Positions 9,920 to 18,810 are shown, counted from the first letter of the stretch. The stretch is DNA of 64,000 nt from DASWJZ01 sp963846475 (GCA_963846475.1 CAWJVZ010000004.1:868001-932000); one strand, 5' to 3'. Made by a program: numbers and translations. Notes: generated by a model not told the origin, from the sequence alone.

Positions 9920-10809
9920 GCCAGGGCTCTGCCGCGGCGCCGCGGCCGCAGATGCTCGTAGTAAAGCCACGGCGCCAGCACGGCGAGCACGGTGACCAGC
10001 ATCACCACCGATCCTGCCGTGGCGATGCCGATATTGTTGCGCTCGAACAGGTGGTCCATGACGAATTTTGCCGGCACGTCCGAGGAATTGCCGGGCCCGC
10101 CCTGGGTCATCGCCACGACGAGGTCATAAACTTTCACCGCGCCGATGGAGAGTAGCACGACGGCGGTGATCACCATCGGCCTGAGCTCGGGAATCACGAT
10201 GTGGAGGTAGGTGCGCCAGGTCGGGATGCCGTCGACCCGTGCCGCGCGCCACAGCTCCTGGTCGACGCCGCGGAGACCCGCCAGCAGGATCGCCATGACC
10301 AGCCCGGATGATTGCCAGATCCCGGCGATCACCACGACGTAGATGACCCGGTCGCGGTCGACGATCCAGTTGAAGACGAAATCCTCCCATCCGAGGCCGC
10401 GGACGAAATCCTGGATGCCGAGGCTCGGATTCATCACCCATTGCCAGACCAGGCCGGTGACGATGAAGGAGAGCGCGAAGGGATAGAGGAAAATAGTGCG
10501 GAAGACGCTCTCGGCGCGGATCCGTTGGTCGAGCGCGACGGCGAGAAAGAAGCCAAGCACCAGGCAGCCGACAATGTAGCCCGCGCCGAAGATGAACATG
10601 TTGTTGAGCGCGGTCAGCCAGCGCGAGGTGCTGAACAGGCGATCGTATTGAGCGAGGCCGGCGAAGTCGTAGACGGGCAGCAGCCGCGAACTGGTGAAGG
10701 ATATCTGCACCGTCCACAGCATCGTGCCGATATAGATGACGAGGACGATCAGCCAGGTGGGGATCAGCGCCGCCTGCGCTGGCCAGCCGCGGAATGCGCG
10801 GGATTTCAT
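9916..10809 (-). CDS. carbohydrate ABC transporter permease (MalF type)
   Basis: This is a 297-residue permease with six predicted spans and the EAA loop LWRAARVDGIPTWRTYLHIV. The start ATG at 10809 has GAGGCA upstream, and its stop overlaps the next permease start. It follows the binding-protein gene after a 94-bp gap that contains a strong hairpin. Its order (binding protein, MalF-like, MalG-like, ATPase) is the usual CUT1 arrangement. Confidence 0.9.
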   Translation of the reverse strand: MKSRAFRGWPAQAALIPTWLIVLVIYIGTMLWTVQISFTSSRLLPVYDFAGLAQYDRLFSTSRWLTALNNMFIFGAGYIVGCLVLGFFLAVALDQRIRAESVFRTIFLYPFALSFIVTGLVWQWVMNPSLGIQDFVRGLGWEDFVFNWIVDRDRVIYVVVIAGIWQSSGLVMAILLAGLRGVDQELWRAARVDGIPTWRTYLHIVIPELRPMVITAVVLLSIGAVKVYDLVVAMTQGGPGNSSDVPAKFVMDHLFERNNIGIATAGSVVMLVTVLAVLAPWLYYEHLRPRRRGRALA

Positions 10810-10844
10810 TGCCTCGTGGTCCAGAGGTTCGGCGTTCAGCGTCG

Positions 10845-10870
10845 CCGGCGGCGGATCGAGCCGCCGCCGG
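10845..10870 (-). promoter_or_regulatory. stem-loop between binding-protein and permease genes
   Basis: A perfect 10-bp GC stem (CCGGCGGCGG pairing with CCGCCGCCGG) encloses a six-base loop. It lies in the only sizeable gap of the operon, just downstream of the binding-protein gene. In other ABC operons hairpins at this point stabilise the upstream mRNA or partly stop transcription, giving excess binding protein. There is no U-run, so it is not a classical terminator. Confidence 0.5.
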
Positions 10871-10903
10871 AGCAAGTCCGGCTGAAGACCGAAGCTTAGC
10901 GGA

Positions 10904-12139
10904 TCAGGCTGCCCCCTCCAGAATCGAGACGACCTCGTCGATAAAAGCCTCAGGAGCCATGTTCGGATCGTTCCAGAACTCCGAAACTTGATCCTGGAGG
11001 AGACCGGCGGCGTCGGGGGACAGCAGGAAATTCTGGCTGGGCACCTGCTTTTCCGGATCCGACAGCACGGCAAGTCCCTTCTGGGCGCAGGCATCCATGC
11101 CCGAATTGTCGACGTCGGAGCGGACCGGGACAGAACCCTTCTTGTTGTTGAAGGCCACCTGGCCCTCCGGCGAGATCATCAGCCGGGCGAGCTTGTTCTG
11201 CGCCTCGGTAACGGCGGGGTCGTCGGATTTGGGGAACACGAAGACGTCGCCGCCGACCTGGAACAGCTGCTCGCCGGGTCCGAGCACGCAGCCGTAATCG
11301 ACATCGGCCTGCTTGCCGGCCGCGGTGAACTCGCCCTTGGCCCAGTCGCCCATGATCTGCATGCCGGCCTGGCCGGTCATCACCATGGAAGTCGCGTCGT
11401 TCCAGTTGCGCCCCGGGCTGCCCTCGTCGACATAGTCGCGCAGGCGCGCAAACGTATCCACGACCTTGCGGAATTCCGGCGAGCGCACGGCCTCCACGTC
11501 CTTGTCGCGGAAGAACTTGAGGTAGAGGTCCTTGCCCCCGATGCCCATAAGGACGTCGCGGAACATCAGAAACTCCTGCCAGGGCTGTCCGCCCAGCGCC
11601 AGCGGCACCTTGCCCGCCGCCTTGAGCTTGTCGGCCGCCTCGAAGAAGGCGTCCCAGGTCTCCGGCGCCGGTGCGCCGACTTCCTCAAACAGCGGCTTGT
11701 TGTAATAGACCCAGTTCTCCCCATGCACATTGACCGGCACGGCGTAGAACTCGCCGTTGCGCGTCGTCGCGTCGATCAAAGTCTGCGGCAGAATCGCGCG
11801 CCAATTGTCCTCCTTGGCGATGTCCTCGAGGCTCCGCAGCATGCCCTGCTGGACAAGCTCGTCGAGCTGAGTGCCGGTGTTGAACTGCATGGCGGTGGGC
11901 GGGTCGCCGCCGATGATGCGGTTGATGCCGGCCGTGCGGGCATTGGCGCCGCCGGCGATGGCGGTATCGACCCATTCGCCGCCCTCTTTCTCGTACATGT
12001 CGGCAAAGGTCTGGATCGCCGCGAACTCGCCGCCCGACGTCCACCAGTGAATGACCTCAGCCTTCTGCGCGGCGGCGGGTGCAGCCATCAGTGTCAGGAC
12101 GGCGGTCCCCGCAAAAACAGCCTTTACGAAACGACGCAT
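10904..12139 (-). CDS. ABC sugar-binding protein (CUT1 family), periplasmic
   Basis: This is a 411-residue extracellular solute-binding protein. The signal peptide is clear (MRRFVKAVFAGTAVLTLMAA, cut near PAAAQ). The mature protein opens with the family pattern EVIHWWTSGGE. It also has the ENWVYYNKPLFEE strand and the aromatic-rich motifs seen in CUT1 sugar binders. GGGGAGGACT precedes the ATG, the strongest ribosome-binding site of the operon, in keeping with a need for excess binding protein. It is the first gene of the operon. The ligand is a sugar; which one cannot be told. Confidence 0.92.
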   Translation of the reverse strand: MRRFVKAVFAGTAVLTLMAAPAAAQKAEVIHWWTSGGEFAAIQTFADMYEKEGGEWVDTAIAGGANARTAGINRIIGGDPPTAMQFNTGTQLDELVQQGMLRSLEDIAKEDNWRAILPQTLIDATTRNGEFYAVPVNVHGENWVYYNKPLFEEVGAPAPETWDAFFEAADKLKAAGKVPLALGGQPWQEFLMFRDVLMGIGGKDLYLKFFRDKDVEAVRSPEFRKVVDTFARLRDYVDEGSPGRNWNDATSMVMTGQAGMQIMGDWAKGEFTAAGKQADVDYGCVLGPGEQLFQVGGDVFVFPKSDDPAVTEAQNKLARLMISPEGQVAFNNKKGSVPVRSDVDNSGMDACAQKGLAVLSDPEKQVPSQNFLLSPDAAGLLQDQVSEFWNDPNMAPEAFIDEVVSILEGAA

Positions 12140-12446
12140 TTAGTCCTCCCCTGCTCGTGTGCGGTGCTTCGCACGTATGCTCGTCCGGAGAGGCCTTCCG
12201 GTCGATGGCCGCCCGGATTCTTTGTGATTGGAGGCGAGTGTAGAGGGTCTTGCCGTGTACCGGAAGCGGCGATCGGCGCCCGCGCAACTGCGGAGCTTCG
12301 CATCGCAACGCCGTCGGCGAGCGCAACTAGCCGCAAATGACCGTTGTCGAAGCGAAACTCTTTTCGAAAATCGCGAAACAATCCCGAAACCGGTGCGCTC
12401 TAAAGCCCCGCGGCTTGTTCAAGATCAATTCCGGGGAGGAAGCGCG
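12140..12446. other. 307-bp divergent intergenic region
   Basis: This must hold the promoters of both the sugar operon (leftward) and the monooxygenase gene (rightward). A short inverted repeat GTGCG/CGCAC with a six-base spacer lies at 12159-12174, close to the binding-protein start, and could be an operator. No convincing -35/-10 pair was found by eye. Confidence 0.4.
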
Positions 12447-13727
12447 ATGAACACTTTCGGGAAGCGGGTGGCGGTGGTCGGCGCAGGTCCGAGCGGCCTC
12501 GCGGCTGCGCGCTACCTCAAGGCCCACGGGTTCATCCCGGTCATCTACGACAGGGGCGAGCGGCTGGGCGGCCAATGGAGCGCCGTTGCCGCCAGCGAAA
12601 CAGCCATGCGCGCCAATACCAGTCGCGTCACGACCCGGTTCAGCGAGCTCGATTACCCGGCGGAGACCAGCGGCTTCGCGCAGAAGGGGGAAGTGCTGGC
12701 ATATCTGGAGAGCTACGCCGAAAAATTCAGCCTGGCGGAATGCCTGCGGCTGAACACGGAGGTTGAGACCGTCGCCCGCCATCCGGCCGGCGGTTGGGTC
12801 GTCCATTCGAGGCGGCGCGGTGAGCCGCCTCGCACGGAAATTTTTCCGCGCGTCGTGGTCGCGACCGGGCGGTTCAGCAAACCGGCACAGCCAGATGTTG
12901 CCGGACTGGACGGCTTTGCCGGATCGGGCGGCGTACTCCACTGCTTCGATTATGTCGGTCCCGAGCGCTTTAGCGGGAAGACGGTGCTCGTCGCCGGCTC
13001 CAGTATCGCCGCGCTGGAGATCGCCTGCGACCTCGCGCGAGCCGGCGTCACCGTGATCTCGACGGCGCGGCGCCACCGCTCGGTGCTCCGCAAGGATTTT
13101 GCCGGCTTCCCCTCGCAAAATGTCGCGGTGACGCGCTTCGCGGGGCTTGCCGGCGAATGCCAGCCGCTGGAGGCGGTCGCCTGCGGCCTGGAGCAGTTCA
13201 TCGCCCGTAGCTCCGGCTTCCCGGCGGAATTTGCCGGCCTGCCACCGGTCGGCGACGTGTTCGAGCCGTGGATCGCGGTGAGCGAGCAGTATTTCCGCCT
13301 TCTTCGCGAAGGCCGAATCGCGGCAAAGCCGCAGCCGGAGAGCGTCGACGGCGCCATCGTGCAGTTCATTGATGGCAGCAGCGCCGAAGTGGACGCCATC
13401 GTGTTCGACACCGGCTTCGAGATCGATCTGCCGTTCCTCGACCTGAGGGCGCGAATGGTCCTGGGGCTGGAGGGCGGCCGGCTGGATCTGGCCGACTGCA
13501 CGTTCCATCCCGATCTGGACGGCCTTGCTTTGGTGGGCCTGTTCCCGCAGGCGAGCGCGTATTTTCCAGTGGTGGAGCTGCAGGCCCGCTGGGTCGCCTA
13601 TGTCTGGGCCGGCCTGGCGCCCGTCCCCTCGCGGGAGGAGCTGCAGGCAGAGTTCGAGGGCGAAAGCGGGCGGCGCGGCGGCTTCCGCGACGCGCAGGCG
13701 CGAGCGATGGCGCTGCGCTTCGCTTAA
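12447..13727 (+). CDS. flavin-containing monooxygenase-like FAD/NAD(P) protein
   Basis: This is a 426-residue two-dinucleotide-fold flavoprotein. The FAD motif GAGPSGLAAARYL is at residue 12. The second nucleotide motif, VLVAGSSIAALEIA, is near 185. Just before it comes LHCFDYVGPERFSGK, a version of the FMO/Baeyer-Villiger fingerprint (F-x-G-x3-H-x3-Y/F region). The start ATG at 12447 is chosen from the strong GGGGAGGA seven bases upstream. It is transcribed divergently from the sugar operon and alone. The substrate is unknown; a soft nucleophile (N or S) or a ketone would fit the family. Confidence 0.75.
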   Translation: MNTFGKRVAVVGAGPSGLAAARYLKAHGFIPVIYDRGERLGGQWSAVAASETAMRANTSRVTTRFSELDYPAETSGFAQKGEVLAYLESYAEKFSLAECLRLNTEVETVARHPAGGWVVHSRRRGEPPRTEIFPRVVVATGRFSKPAQPDVAGLDGFAGSGGVLHCFDYVGPERFSGKTVLVAGSSIAALEIACDLARAGVTVISTARRHRSVLRKDFAGFPSQNVAVTRFAGLAGECQPLEAVACGLEQFIARSSGFPAEFAGLPPVGDVFEPWIAVSEQYFRLLREGRIAAKPQPESVDGAIVQFIDGSSAEVDAIVFDTGFEIDLPFLDLRARMVLGLEGGRLDLADCTFHPDLDGLALVGLFPQASAYFPVVELQARWVAYVWAGLAPVPSREELQAEFEGESGRRGGFRDAQARAMALRFA

Positions 13728-13767
13728 GGCGAGATGAGGCGAAGGACCGGCGGAGGAGCCGACGACG

Positions 13768-14019
13768 ATGACGACGAATGTTGCGATCTGGGACCGAGAT
13801 ATCGGCATGCCGCGGCGGAACTGGGAAAGCCTGTGGAGAGCCGCCTTGCGGCCCCGCGGCTTCAGGTCGCCGACCCGCCGCATTAGGATGACTGATCTAG
13901 ACCAACGCATGTTGCGGGACATCGGCTTCGAGCCGCAGAGCTCTGTATTCGGAACGCCGCTCGGCTGGGCGGTCGAGGCCCGCGCCCGGATGAGCGTACC
14001 GGCATTCCTCGGCCGCTGA
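13768..14019 (+). CDS. DUF1127-family small protein
   Basis: This is an 83-residue protein with the DUF1127 (YjiS-like) signature near residues 41-53, MTDLDQRMLRDIGF, preceded by a basic stretch. DUF1127 proteins in alphaproteobacteria are small Arg-rich regulators linked to phosphate and C1 metabolism and to sRNA turnover. GGAGGAG lies just upstream of the ATG. This member has a longer C-terminal tail than usual. The spacing of 40 bp after the monooxygenase gene allows co-transcription. Confidence 0.7.
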   Translation: MTTNVAIWDRDIGMPRRNWESLWRAALRPRGFRSPTRRIRMTDLDQRMLRDIGFEPQSSVFGTPLGWAVEARARMSVPAFLGR

Positions 14020-14033
14020 GCCGAAGTAAGACA

Positions 14034-14059
14034 GAGGCGCCGCTCCGATGCCGCGCCTC
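14034..14059. terminator. possible bidirectional hairpin between convergent genes
   Basis: A 7-bp perfect stem (GAGGCGC/GCGCCTC) with a 12-base loop lies between the ends of the convergent DUF1127 and acidic-protein genes. There is no T-run on either side, so termination is only suggested by its position. Confidence 0.3.
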
Positions 14060-14080
14060 GTGATTGTCGAAACGCGCGCC

Positions 14081-14668
14081 CTACTGAGCGGGAGCGCCCG
14101 CCGCACGCAGCTGCAATAGCTTGTCCAGCATGGGCATGATCGCCTCAACGCATTCCTCCGTGGAATCGCGGGCGGCGCAGCGGATCATGAGGCTCGGGCC
14201 GTCCCCGCCGCCGCTGAAGCGGAAGACGGCGCCCTGTCCGCCTGGGCCCATTTCCATCGCTCCCGGGTGATGCATGCGCCAGCCGGGGTGGCCGCGCATC
14301 CCATGGCGGCCGCCGCGATCGCCCTCGCCGCCGCCCGGGCCTGCGCCGGCGCGGTCACCGCCGCCACCGCCGCGATCTCCCTCGCCGCGGCCGCTTGCTC
14401 CTTCGCCACCGCGCCGGCGTTCGTCTTCGTCTTCGTCCTCGTCGCCATCGTCATCGTCATCATCCGCCTGGAACTGATCCATGGGGCGGTTGCTGTCCTG
14501 GGCTCCGGTGTCGGCTCCCGGCACGGGGGGGATGGGCATGTCGGTGGCGGGCGCGGCCTGGCCAGCGGCCGGCGGCGGCGCGTCTGGGGCCGCCGGATCG
14601 GTCTGGGCGAAGGCGACGCTGGTCATCAGCAGCGCCAGCGCCGCGGCACTCGTGGCAATTCGGTTCAT
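14081..14668 (-). CDS. exported acidic/Gly-rich low-complexity protein
   Basis: This is a 195-residue protein with a signal peptide (ALALLMTSVAFAQ). The mature part begins Pro/Ala-rich, then has an unbroken acidic run (six Asp, then alternating Glu/Asp) near residues 69-82. An Arg/Gly-rich segment follows (about 85-125), then GMRGHPGWRMHHPGAM. The C-terminal 40 residues look folded and contain two cysteines (MIRCAARDSTEECVEAIMP). The acidic run reflects a trinucleotide repeat in the DNA around 14425-14470. No family is recognised. It could bind cations through the acidic and His/Met segments. Confidence 0.65.
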   Translation of the reverse strand: MNRIATSAAALALLMTSVAFAQTDPAAPDAPPPAAGQAAPATDMPIPPVPGADTGAQDSNRPMDQFQADDDDDDGDEDEDEDERRRGGEGASGRGEGDRGGGGGDRAGAGPGGGEGDRGGRHGMRGHPGWRMHHPGAMEMGPGGQGAVFRFSGGGDGPSLMIRCAARDSTEECVEAIMPMLDKLLQLRAAGAPAQ

Positions 14669-14776
14669 CGTCGTCTCCGGCTTCGCTGCCCCTCCTGTTG
14701 AACGTCGCAGCCGTGCACCGCCGTCACCCAGGTCCCATTAAATTTCGGCAATGAGGGTCGATCCGAGGTGCCGCCG

Positions 14777-16588
14777 CTAGAAGCGCCCGTCGGGCTCGGC
14801 TGCGTCGAGAATGCGGAGCTGCGGGCGGGCGGCGCCGTTCCAATGATCGAGGCAGAGCGTGCCGGCCACGTGCAGCACCTTGCCGCGCGCCGCGAGCAGC
14901 GCCTGCCCCAGCTTCTGCTCGGCGGCGCGGAAGGCGATCGCCTTGAGGCCGCCGCCGGCGCCGGAGGCAAGCTCGACGCGCACGTGGCTGCTGCCGGCGC
15001 GGTCGGCGAAGGCGATGCGGTGCGCCGGGAAGGCGAAGACCGGGGCCGGATTGCCGTTGCCGAACGGGCCGGCGCGCTCCAGGTCGGCGATGAGCGACGC
15101 GGTGGCGCCGCTCTGGGTCAGCGCGCCGTCAATCTCCAGACACGTGTCGGCGGCGGCAGCGCGCACATCCGCAACGAGCCGCGCCTCCAGGAAGGCGCGC
15201 AAGGCGCCGAGGTTTTGGCGCTCAACCGTGATGCCCGCCGCCATAGCATGGCCGCCGCCCTTCACCAGAATGCCTCGTTCCACGGCGGCGCGGACCGCCG
15301 CGCCGATATCGACGCCGGGAATGGAGCGGCCGGAGCCGGTGCCGATGCTGCCGTTCCAGGTGACGGCAAAGGCCGGACGGCAGAAACGCTCCTTCAGGCG
15401 GGCGGCGACAAGGCCGACCACGCCGGGATGCCAGCCTTCGCGGCTGGCAAGGAGGATGGGCGGGCCTTCGCCGCCGCTCATCTCGGCTTCGGCCTCGGCG
15501 CTCGCCTCGGCCACCGCCGCGACCTCGATCGCCTGCCGCTCCTCGTTCAGCCGGTCCAGCATTCCGGCAATGCGCTCGGCTTCGACCGGATCATCGCAGG
15601 TGAGAAGCCGCGCCCCGAGCGTCGCCTCGCCGATGCGGCCGCCGGCGTTGATGCGTGGCCCGAGCAGGAAGCCGAGATGGCCGCAATCGGGCGGGCCTTT
15701 CAGCCGCGACACGGCGATCAGCGCGCGCAGGCCCGGGCGGGCAGTGTGGCGAAGCGCCACCAGGCCTTTTACGACGTAGGCGCGGTTCAGGCCGGCGAGC
15801 GGGACCATGTCGCAGACGGTGCCGAGCGCGACGAGATCGAGGAAGGTCAGGAGATCGGGGAACTTTTGCGCCGAGCCGCGGCGGCGGAGCTCCCGCAGCA
15901 GCGCCACCGCGGTGAGGAAGGTCACGCCGACGGCAGCAAGGCTGCCCTGGCCTGACGCATCGTCCTGGCGGTTGGGATTGACGATCGCCACGGCGGGCGG
16001 CAGCGCCGCGCCGACCTGGTGATGGTCAAGCACCAAAACGTCGACCTTGCGGTGGCGCGCGCGCTCCAGGGCGGCAAAGCTGGTCGAGCCGCAATCGACG
16101 CAGACGATGAGGCCGGCGCCCCCGTCGATCAGGCCGTCGATCGCCTCAGGGTTGGGGCCGTAGCCCTCAAAAATGCGGTCGGGGATGTAGATGCGGGTCG
16201 GGCAGCCGAGCGCGGCGAGGACGCCGTGGAGGAGTGCCGCGGAGGTGGCGCCGTCCACGTCGTAGTCGCCGAAGATCGCCACCTGCCGCCCGGCGGCGAT
16301 CGCGTCGGCGAGACGGGCGGTGGCGGCGTCCATGTCGGTCAGCGCGGAGGGATCCGGCAGATCCTGCCTGAGCGACGGCGACAGGAACGCGGCCACCCGG
16401 TCAAGCTCGACGCCGCGGCCGGCAAGCACGCGAGCCAGGCTCTCCGACGCCAGGCCGTGCTGCGCCATCGCAGTGGCCACCGCCTCGCCGCGGGCGTCGA
16501 GGCGCGACCGCCAAGCCCGGCCGGTCACGGATTGCGACACGCCGAGGAAGTCACGGTCCGGCGCGCGCTGTTCGGCGAATCCCCACAT
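14777..16588 (-). CDS. recJ: single-stranded-DNA-specific 5'-3' exonuclease RecJ
   Basis: This is a 603-residue DHH-family exonuclease acting in recombination and mismatch repair. The metal-binding motifs are all present: DYDVDGATSAALL near 95, CVDCGS, DHHQVG near 163 and GTVCDMVPL. The DHHA1 domain follows with GGGHAMAAGI near 445, and a C-terminal OB-like domain ends the protein. I start it at ATG 16588 (MWGFAEQR), from which the N-terminal region aligns with alphaproteobacterial RecJ; the open frame extends further upstream without protein-like sequence. The length is normal for the family. Confidence 0.93.
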   Translation of the reverse strand: MWGFAEQRAPDRDFLGVSQSVTGRAWRSRLDARGEAVATAMAQHGLASESLARVLAGRGVELDRVAAFLSPSLRQDLPDPSALTDMDAATARLADAIAAGRQVAIFGDYDVDGATSAALLHGVLAALGCPTRIYIPDRIFEGYGPNPEAIDGLIDGGAGLIVCVDCGSTSFAALERARHRKVDVLVLDHHQVGAALPPAVAIVNPNRQDDASGQGSLAAVGVTFLTAVALLRELRRRGSAQKFPDLLTFLDLVALGTVCDMVPLAGLNRAYVVKGLVALRHTARPGLRALIAVSRLKGPPDCGHLGFLLGPRINAGGRIGEATLGARLLTCDDPVEAERIAGMLDRLNEERQAIEVAAVAEASAEAEAEMSGGEGPPILLASREGWHPGVVGLVAARLKERFCRPAFAVTWNGSIGTGSGRSIPGVDIGAAVRAAVERGILVKGGGHAMAAGITVERQNLGALRAFLEARLVADVRAAAADTCLEIDGALTQSGATASLIADLERAGPFGNGNPAPVFAFPAHRIAFADRAGSSHVRVELASGAGGGLKAIAFRAAEQKLGQALLAARGKVLHVAGTLCLDHWNGAARPQLRILDAAEPDGRF

Positions 16589-16711
16589 GATTCGGGGATT
16601 ATGAGCGCCGCAGCGGGCCGCGTCGATTGCGTCGCAATAAGGTGGCGCTTTGTCGTGGCCGGGCGACCGCCGCCGGCACGCCCCTGAGATAAGCGCCCAC
16701 GGAGGGTTTCT

Positions 16712-17014
16712 TTGGCGGATCGCATCATCGTCTACTGGCGCGACATCCCGGCCCAGGTCATCGTCAAGGCGGGCCGCAAGACCGCCAAGCGGGAGCTGCC
16801 GGAGCGCTTCATCCAGGCGATCGACGCCTGCGCCATGCGGACAGGCGCGCGCGATACCGACGCCTATCTGGCCGAGTGGCGCCGCGGCACCCCGGAGCCT
16901 TGCGGCGACGATTTGGAGGCGGAGGCGGACGCCACGCTCGCCCGCCTGGAGAGCGACTATGGCAGGGATCGGCTTCGGCAATTGGTCGATAACGGCGGCC
17001 GGCAAGGCCAATAG
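16712..17014 (+). CDS. virulence-factor-family small protein of the methyl-transfer operon
   Basis: This is a 100-residue protein matching the so-called virulence factor family (PF13769 type), with the pattern IIVYWRDIPAQVIVK and a C-terminal Leu-rich helix. The start is TTG at 16712, preceded by GGAGGG. Despite its name, this family is regularly found next to methylenetetrahydrofolate reductase and corrinoid methyltransferase genes in rhizobia, as here, so a role in that pathway is inferred. It overlaps the following gene by 56 bp. It is divergent from recJ and is the first gene of the operon. Confidence 0.7.
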   Translation: MADRIIVYWRDIPAQVIVKAGRKTAKRELPERFIQAIDACAMRTGARDTDAYLAEWRRGTPEPCGDDLEAEADATLARLESDYGRDRLRQLVDNGGRQGQ

Positions 17015-17540
17015 GCCGCCCGGCCCCTATCAGCCGCAGCATGTCTCGGTCACGCGGCGGCTCAGAAAACCCTACACGATCCGCCGGTGGTCGGTGCGTC
17101 ACTCGCGCTTCCTCGAATTCGTCTACGCGAAGTTCGCCAAGCTCTTTCTGCACCTGCACCCGTTCTGGAATCTTGTCGGCTACGGGCGTGCGGAAGCGCC
17201 GGTCAAATTCGTCGAGCGGCGGGTGAAGGGTTTTCTGTTTGACTGCCGCATGTGCGGCCAGTGCATCCTCTCCTCAACCGGCATGTCGTGCCCGATGAAT
17301 TGCCCGAAGCGGCTCCGCAACGGCCCCTGCGGCGGCGTGCGCGCCAACGGTCATTGCGAGGTCGAGCCGGACATGCCCTGCGTATGGGTGCAGGCCTGGG
17401 AAGGCAGCCGCCAAATGAAGGGCGGGGACGCGATCCTGGCCGTGCAGAAACCGGTGGATCACAGCTTGCGCGAGACTTCGGCGTGGCTGCGCGTCACCGC
17501 CCAGGCGGCAGCGCGCGAGGGGGCGAAGGCAAAGGCATGA
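16959..17540 (+). CDS. methylenetetrahydrofolate-reductase C-terminal-domain protein (zinc/FeS Cys cluster)
   Basis: This 193-residue protein is a free-standing copy of the MTHFR C-terminal domain (PF12225 type). Its hallmark is a Cys cluster near residues 94-130: DCRMCGQC, then SCPMNCPK, then GPCGG and HCEV. This cluster binds metal or an iron-sulfur centre and partners the catalytic MTHFR subunit in acetogens and rhizobia. The start ATG at 16959 has GGAGAG upstream and lies inside the previous gene. The catalytic MTHFR follows after a 166-bp gap that holds a palindromic repeat. Confidence 0.8.
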   Translation: MAGIGFGNWSITAAGKANRPPGPYQPQHVSVTRRLRKPYTIRRWSVRHSRFLEFVYAKFAKLFLHLHPFWNLVGYGRAEAPVKFVERRVKGFLFDCRMCGQCILSSTGMSCPMNCPKRLRNGPCGGVRANGHCEVEPDMPCVWVQAWEGSRQMKGGDAILAVQKPVDHSLRETSAWLRVTAQAAAREGAKAKA

Positions 17541-17585
17541 TTATGCCCCGCATCAGCTTTTCTCCCAGCAAGGAGAGTACGCGCG

Positions 17586-17703
17586 CCCCCTCCCCCTTGT
17601 GGGGAGGGGATCGGGGAGGGGCCGTCGATGCCGCGCTCTACGATCGGCCCCTCACCCAGCCCGCTGCGCGGGCTACCCTCTCCCCACAAGGGGGCGAGGG
17701 TCG
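17586..17703. repeat. compound palindromic element between MTHFR subunit genes
   Basis: The outer arms (about 17586-17608 and 17676-17700) are inverted copies built on CTCCCCCTTGTGGGGAG and CTCTCCCCACAAGGGGG. Inside are a perfect 9-bp inverted pair (GAGGGGCCG/CGGCCCCTC) and a small hairpin AGCCCG/CGGGCT. The arms share their core with the 41-bp arms of the DUF559 unit at 19897-20345, but no gene lies between them here. It ends four bases before the metF start, so it must be transcribed within the operon mRNA. Confidence 0.85.
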
Positions 17704-17706
17704 AAA

Positions 17707-18810
17707 ATGAGCCAGCGCGACGTCAATCCGGCCGGCGTGCATCTGCCGCTCGATCCCCTGCCCGGCCATTCGTCGCGGGGGCGGCTGGAGCGCGTGCTGC
17801 GGCGCGGCGAGTTCGCCGTCACCGCCGAGCTCAATCCGCCGGACTCGGCCGACCCGGAGGAGGTCTACGACCGGGTCGCGCCTTTCGACGGCTGGGTCGA
17901 CGCCATCAACGCGGTCGATGCCTCGGGCGCCAACTGCCACATGTCGTCCGTCGGTATCTGCGCGCTCTTGACCCGCATGGGCTACGCGCCGGTGCTGCAG
18001 GTCGCCTGCCGCGACCGCAACCGCATCGCCATCCAGGGCGACGTGCTCGGCGCCGCGGCGATGGGCGTCGGCAATGTGCTGTGCCTGACCGGCGACGGCG
18101 TGCAGGCCGGCGACCAGCCGGGAGCCATGCCGGTCTTCGACCTCGATTGCATGTCGCTGCTGGAGACCGTCCGCACCATGCGCGACGATGGAAAATTCCT
18201 GTCCGGCCGAAAAATCACCTCGCCGCCGCATCTCTTCATCGGCGCCGCCGCCAACCCGTTCGCCCCGCCGATCGATTTTCGTCCGCTGCGGCTCGCCAAA
18301 AAAATCGCCGCCGGCGCGCAGTTCGTGCAGACGCAATATTGCTTCGACGTGCCGCTGTTCCGACAATTCATGGAGCGCGTGCGCGACCTCGGACTCGACG
18401 AAAAATGCTTCATCCTGGCCGGCGTCGGCCCCCTCGCCTCGGCCAAGACGGCACGCTGGATTCGCACCAACGTGCCCGGCATCCACATCCCGGACCATGT
18501 CATCGCCCGCCTGGAAGGCGCGGCGAACCCGAAGCAGGAAGGCAAAACAATCTGCATCGAGATCATGCAGGAAGTCCGCGAGATCGCCGGCGTCTCCGGG
18601 GTGCATGTCATGGCTTACCGGCAGGAAGAGCTGGTCGCCGAGATCGTCCGCGAATCGGGCGTGCTGGCGGGGCGGCAACCCTGGCGGCGCGAGCCGGAGC
18701 CGGACGAGGCGCGCGTGGCCGAGCGGCTGCAGTCGCTACGAGCCGACGCCGCAGCCGGTGACGGCACAAGCTCCGCGCCGATGGCTAAAACGCATGAACC
18801 TGTCGCTTGA
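17707..18810 (+). CDS. metF: methylenetetrahydrofolate reductase (catalytic TIM barrel)
   Basis: This 367-residue flavoprotein of the MTHFR family interconverts methylene- and methyl-tetrahydrofolate. It has the substrate/FAD strands FAVTAELNPPDSADPEEVY, GDGVQAGDQPG and QTQYCFDVP. I start it at ATG 17707; the frame upstream is the palindromic repeat. Its neighbours (MTHFR_C protein, methyl-H4folate:corrinoid methyltransferase, corrinoid activator) indicate that it probably runs in the oxidative direction, moving methyl groups from a corrinoid into the folate C1 pool, rather than serving methionine synthesis alone. Confidence 0.85.
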   Translation: MSQRDVNPAGVHLPLDPLPGHSSRGRLERVLRRGEFAVTAELNPPDSADPEEVYDRVAPFDGWVDAINAVDASGANCHMSSVGICALLTRMGYAPVLQVACRDRNRIAIQGDVLGAAAMGVGNVLCLTGDGVQAGDQPGAMPVFDLDCMSLLETVRTMRDDGKFLSGRKITSPPHLFIGAAANPFAPPIDFRPLRLAKKIAAGAQFVQTQYCFDVPLFRQFMERVRDLGLDEKCFILAGVGPLASAKTARWIRTNVPGIHIPDHVIARLEGAANPKQEGKTICIEIMQEVREIAGVSGVHVMAYRQEELVAEIVRESGVLAGRQPWRREPEPDEARVAERLQSLRADAAAGDGTSSAPMAKTHEPVA

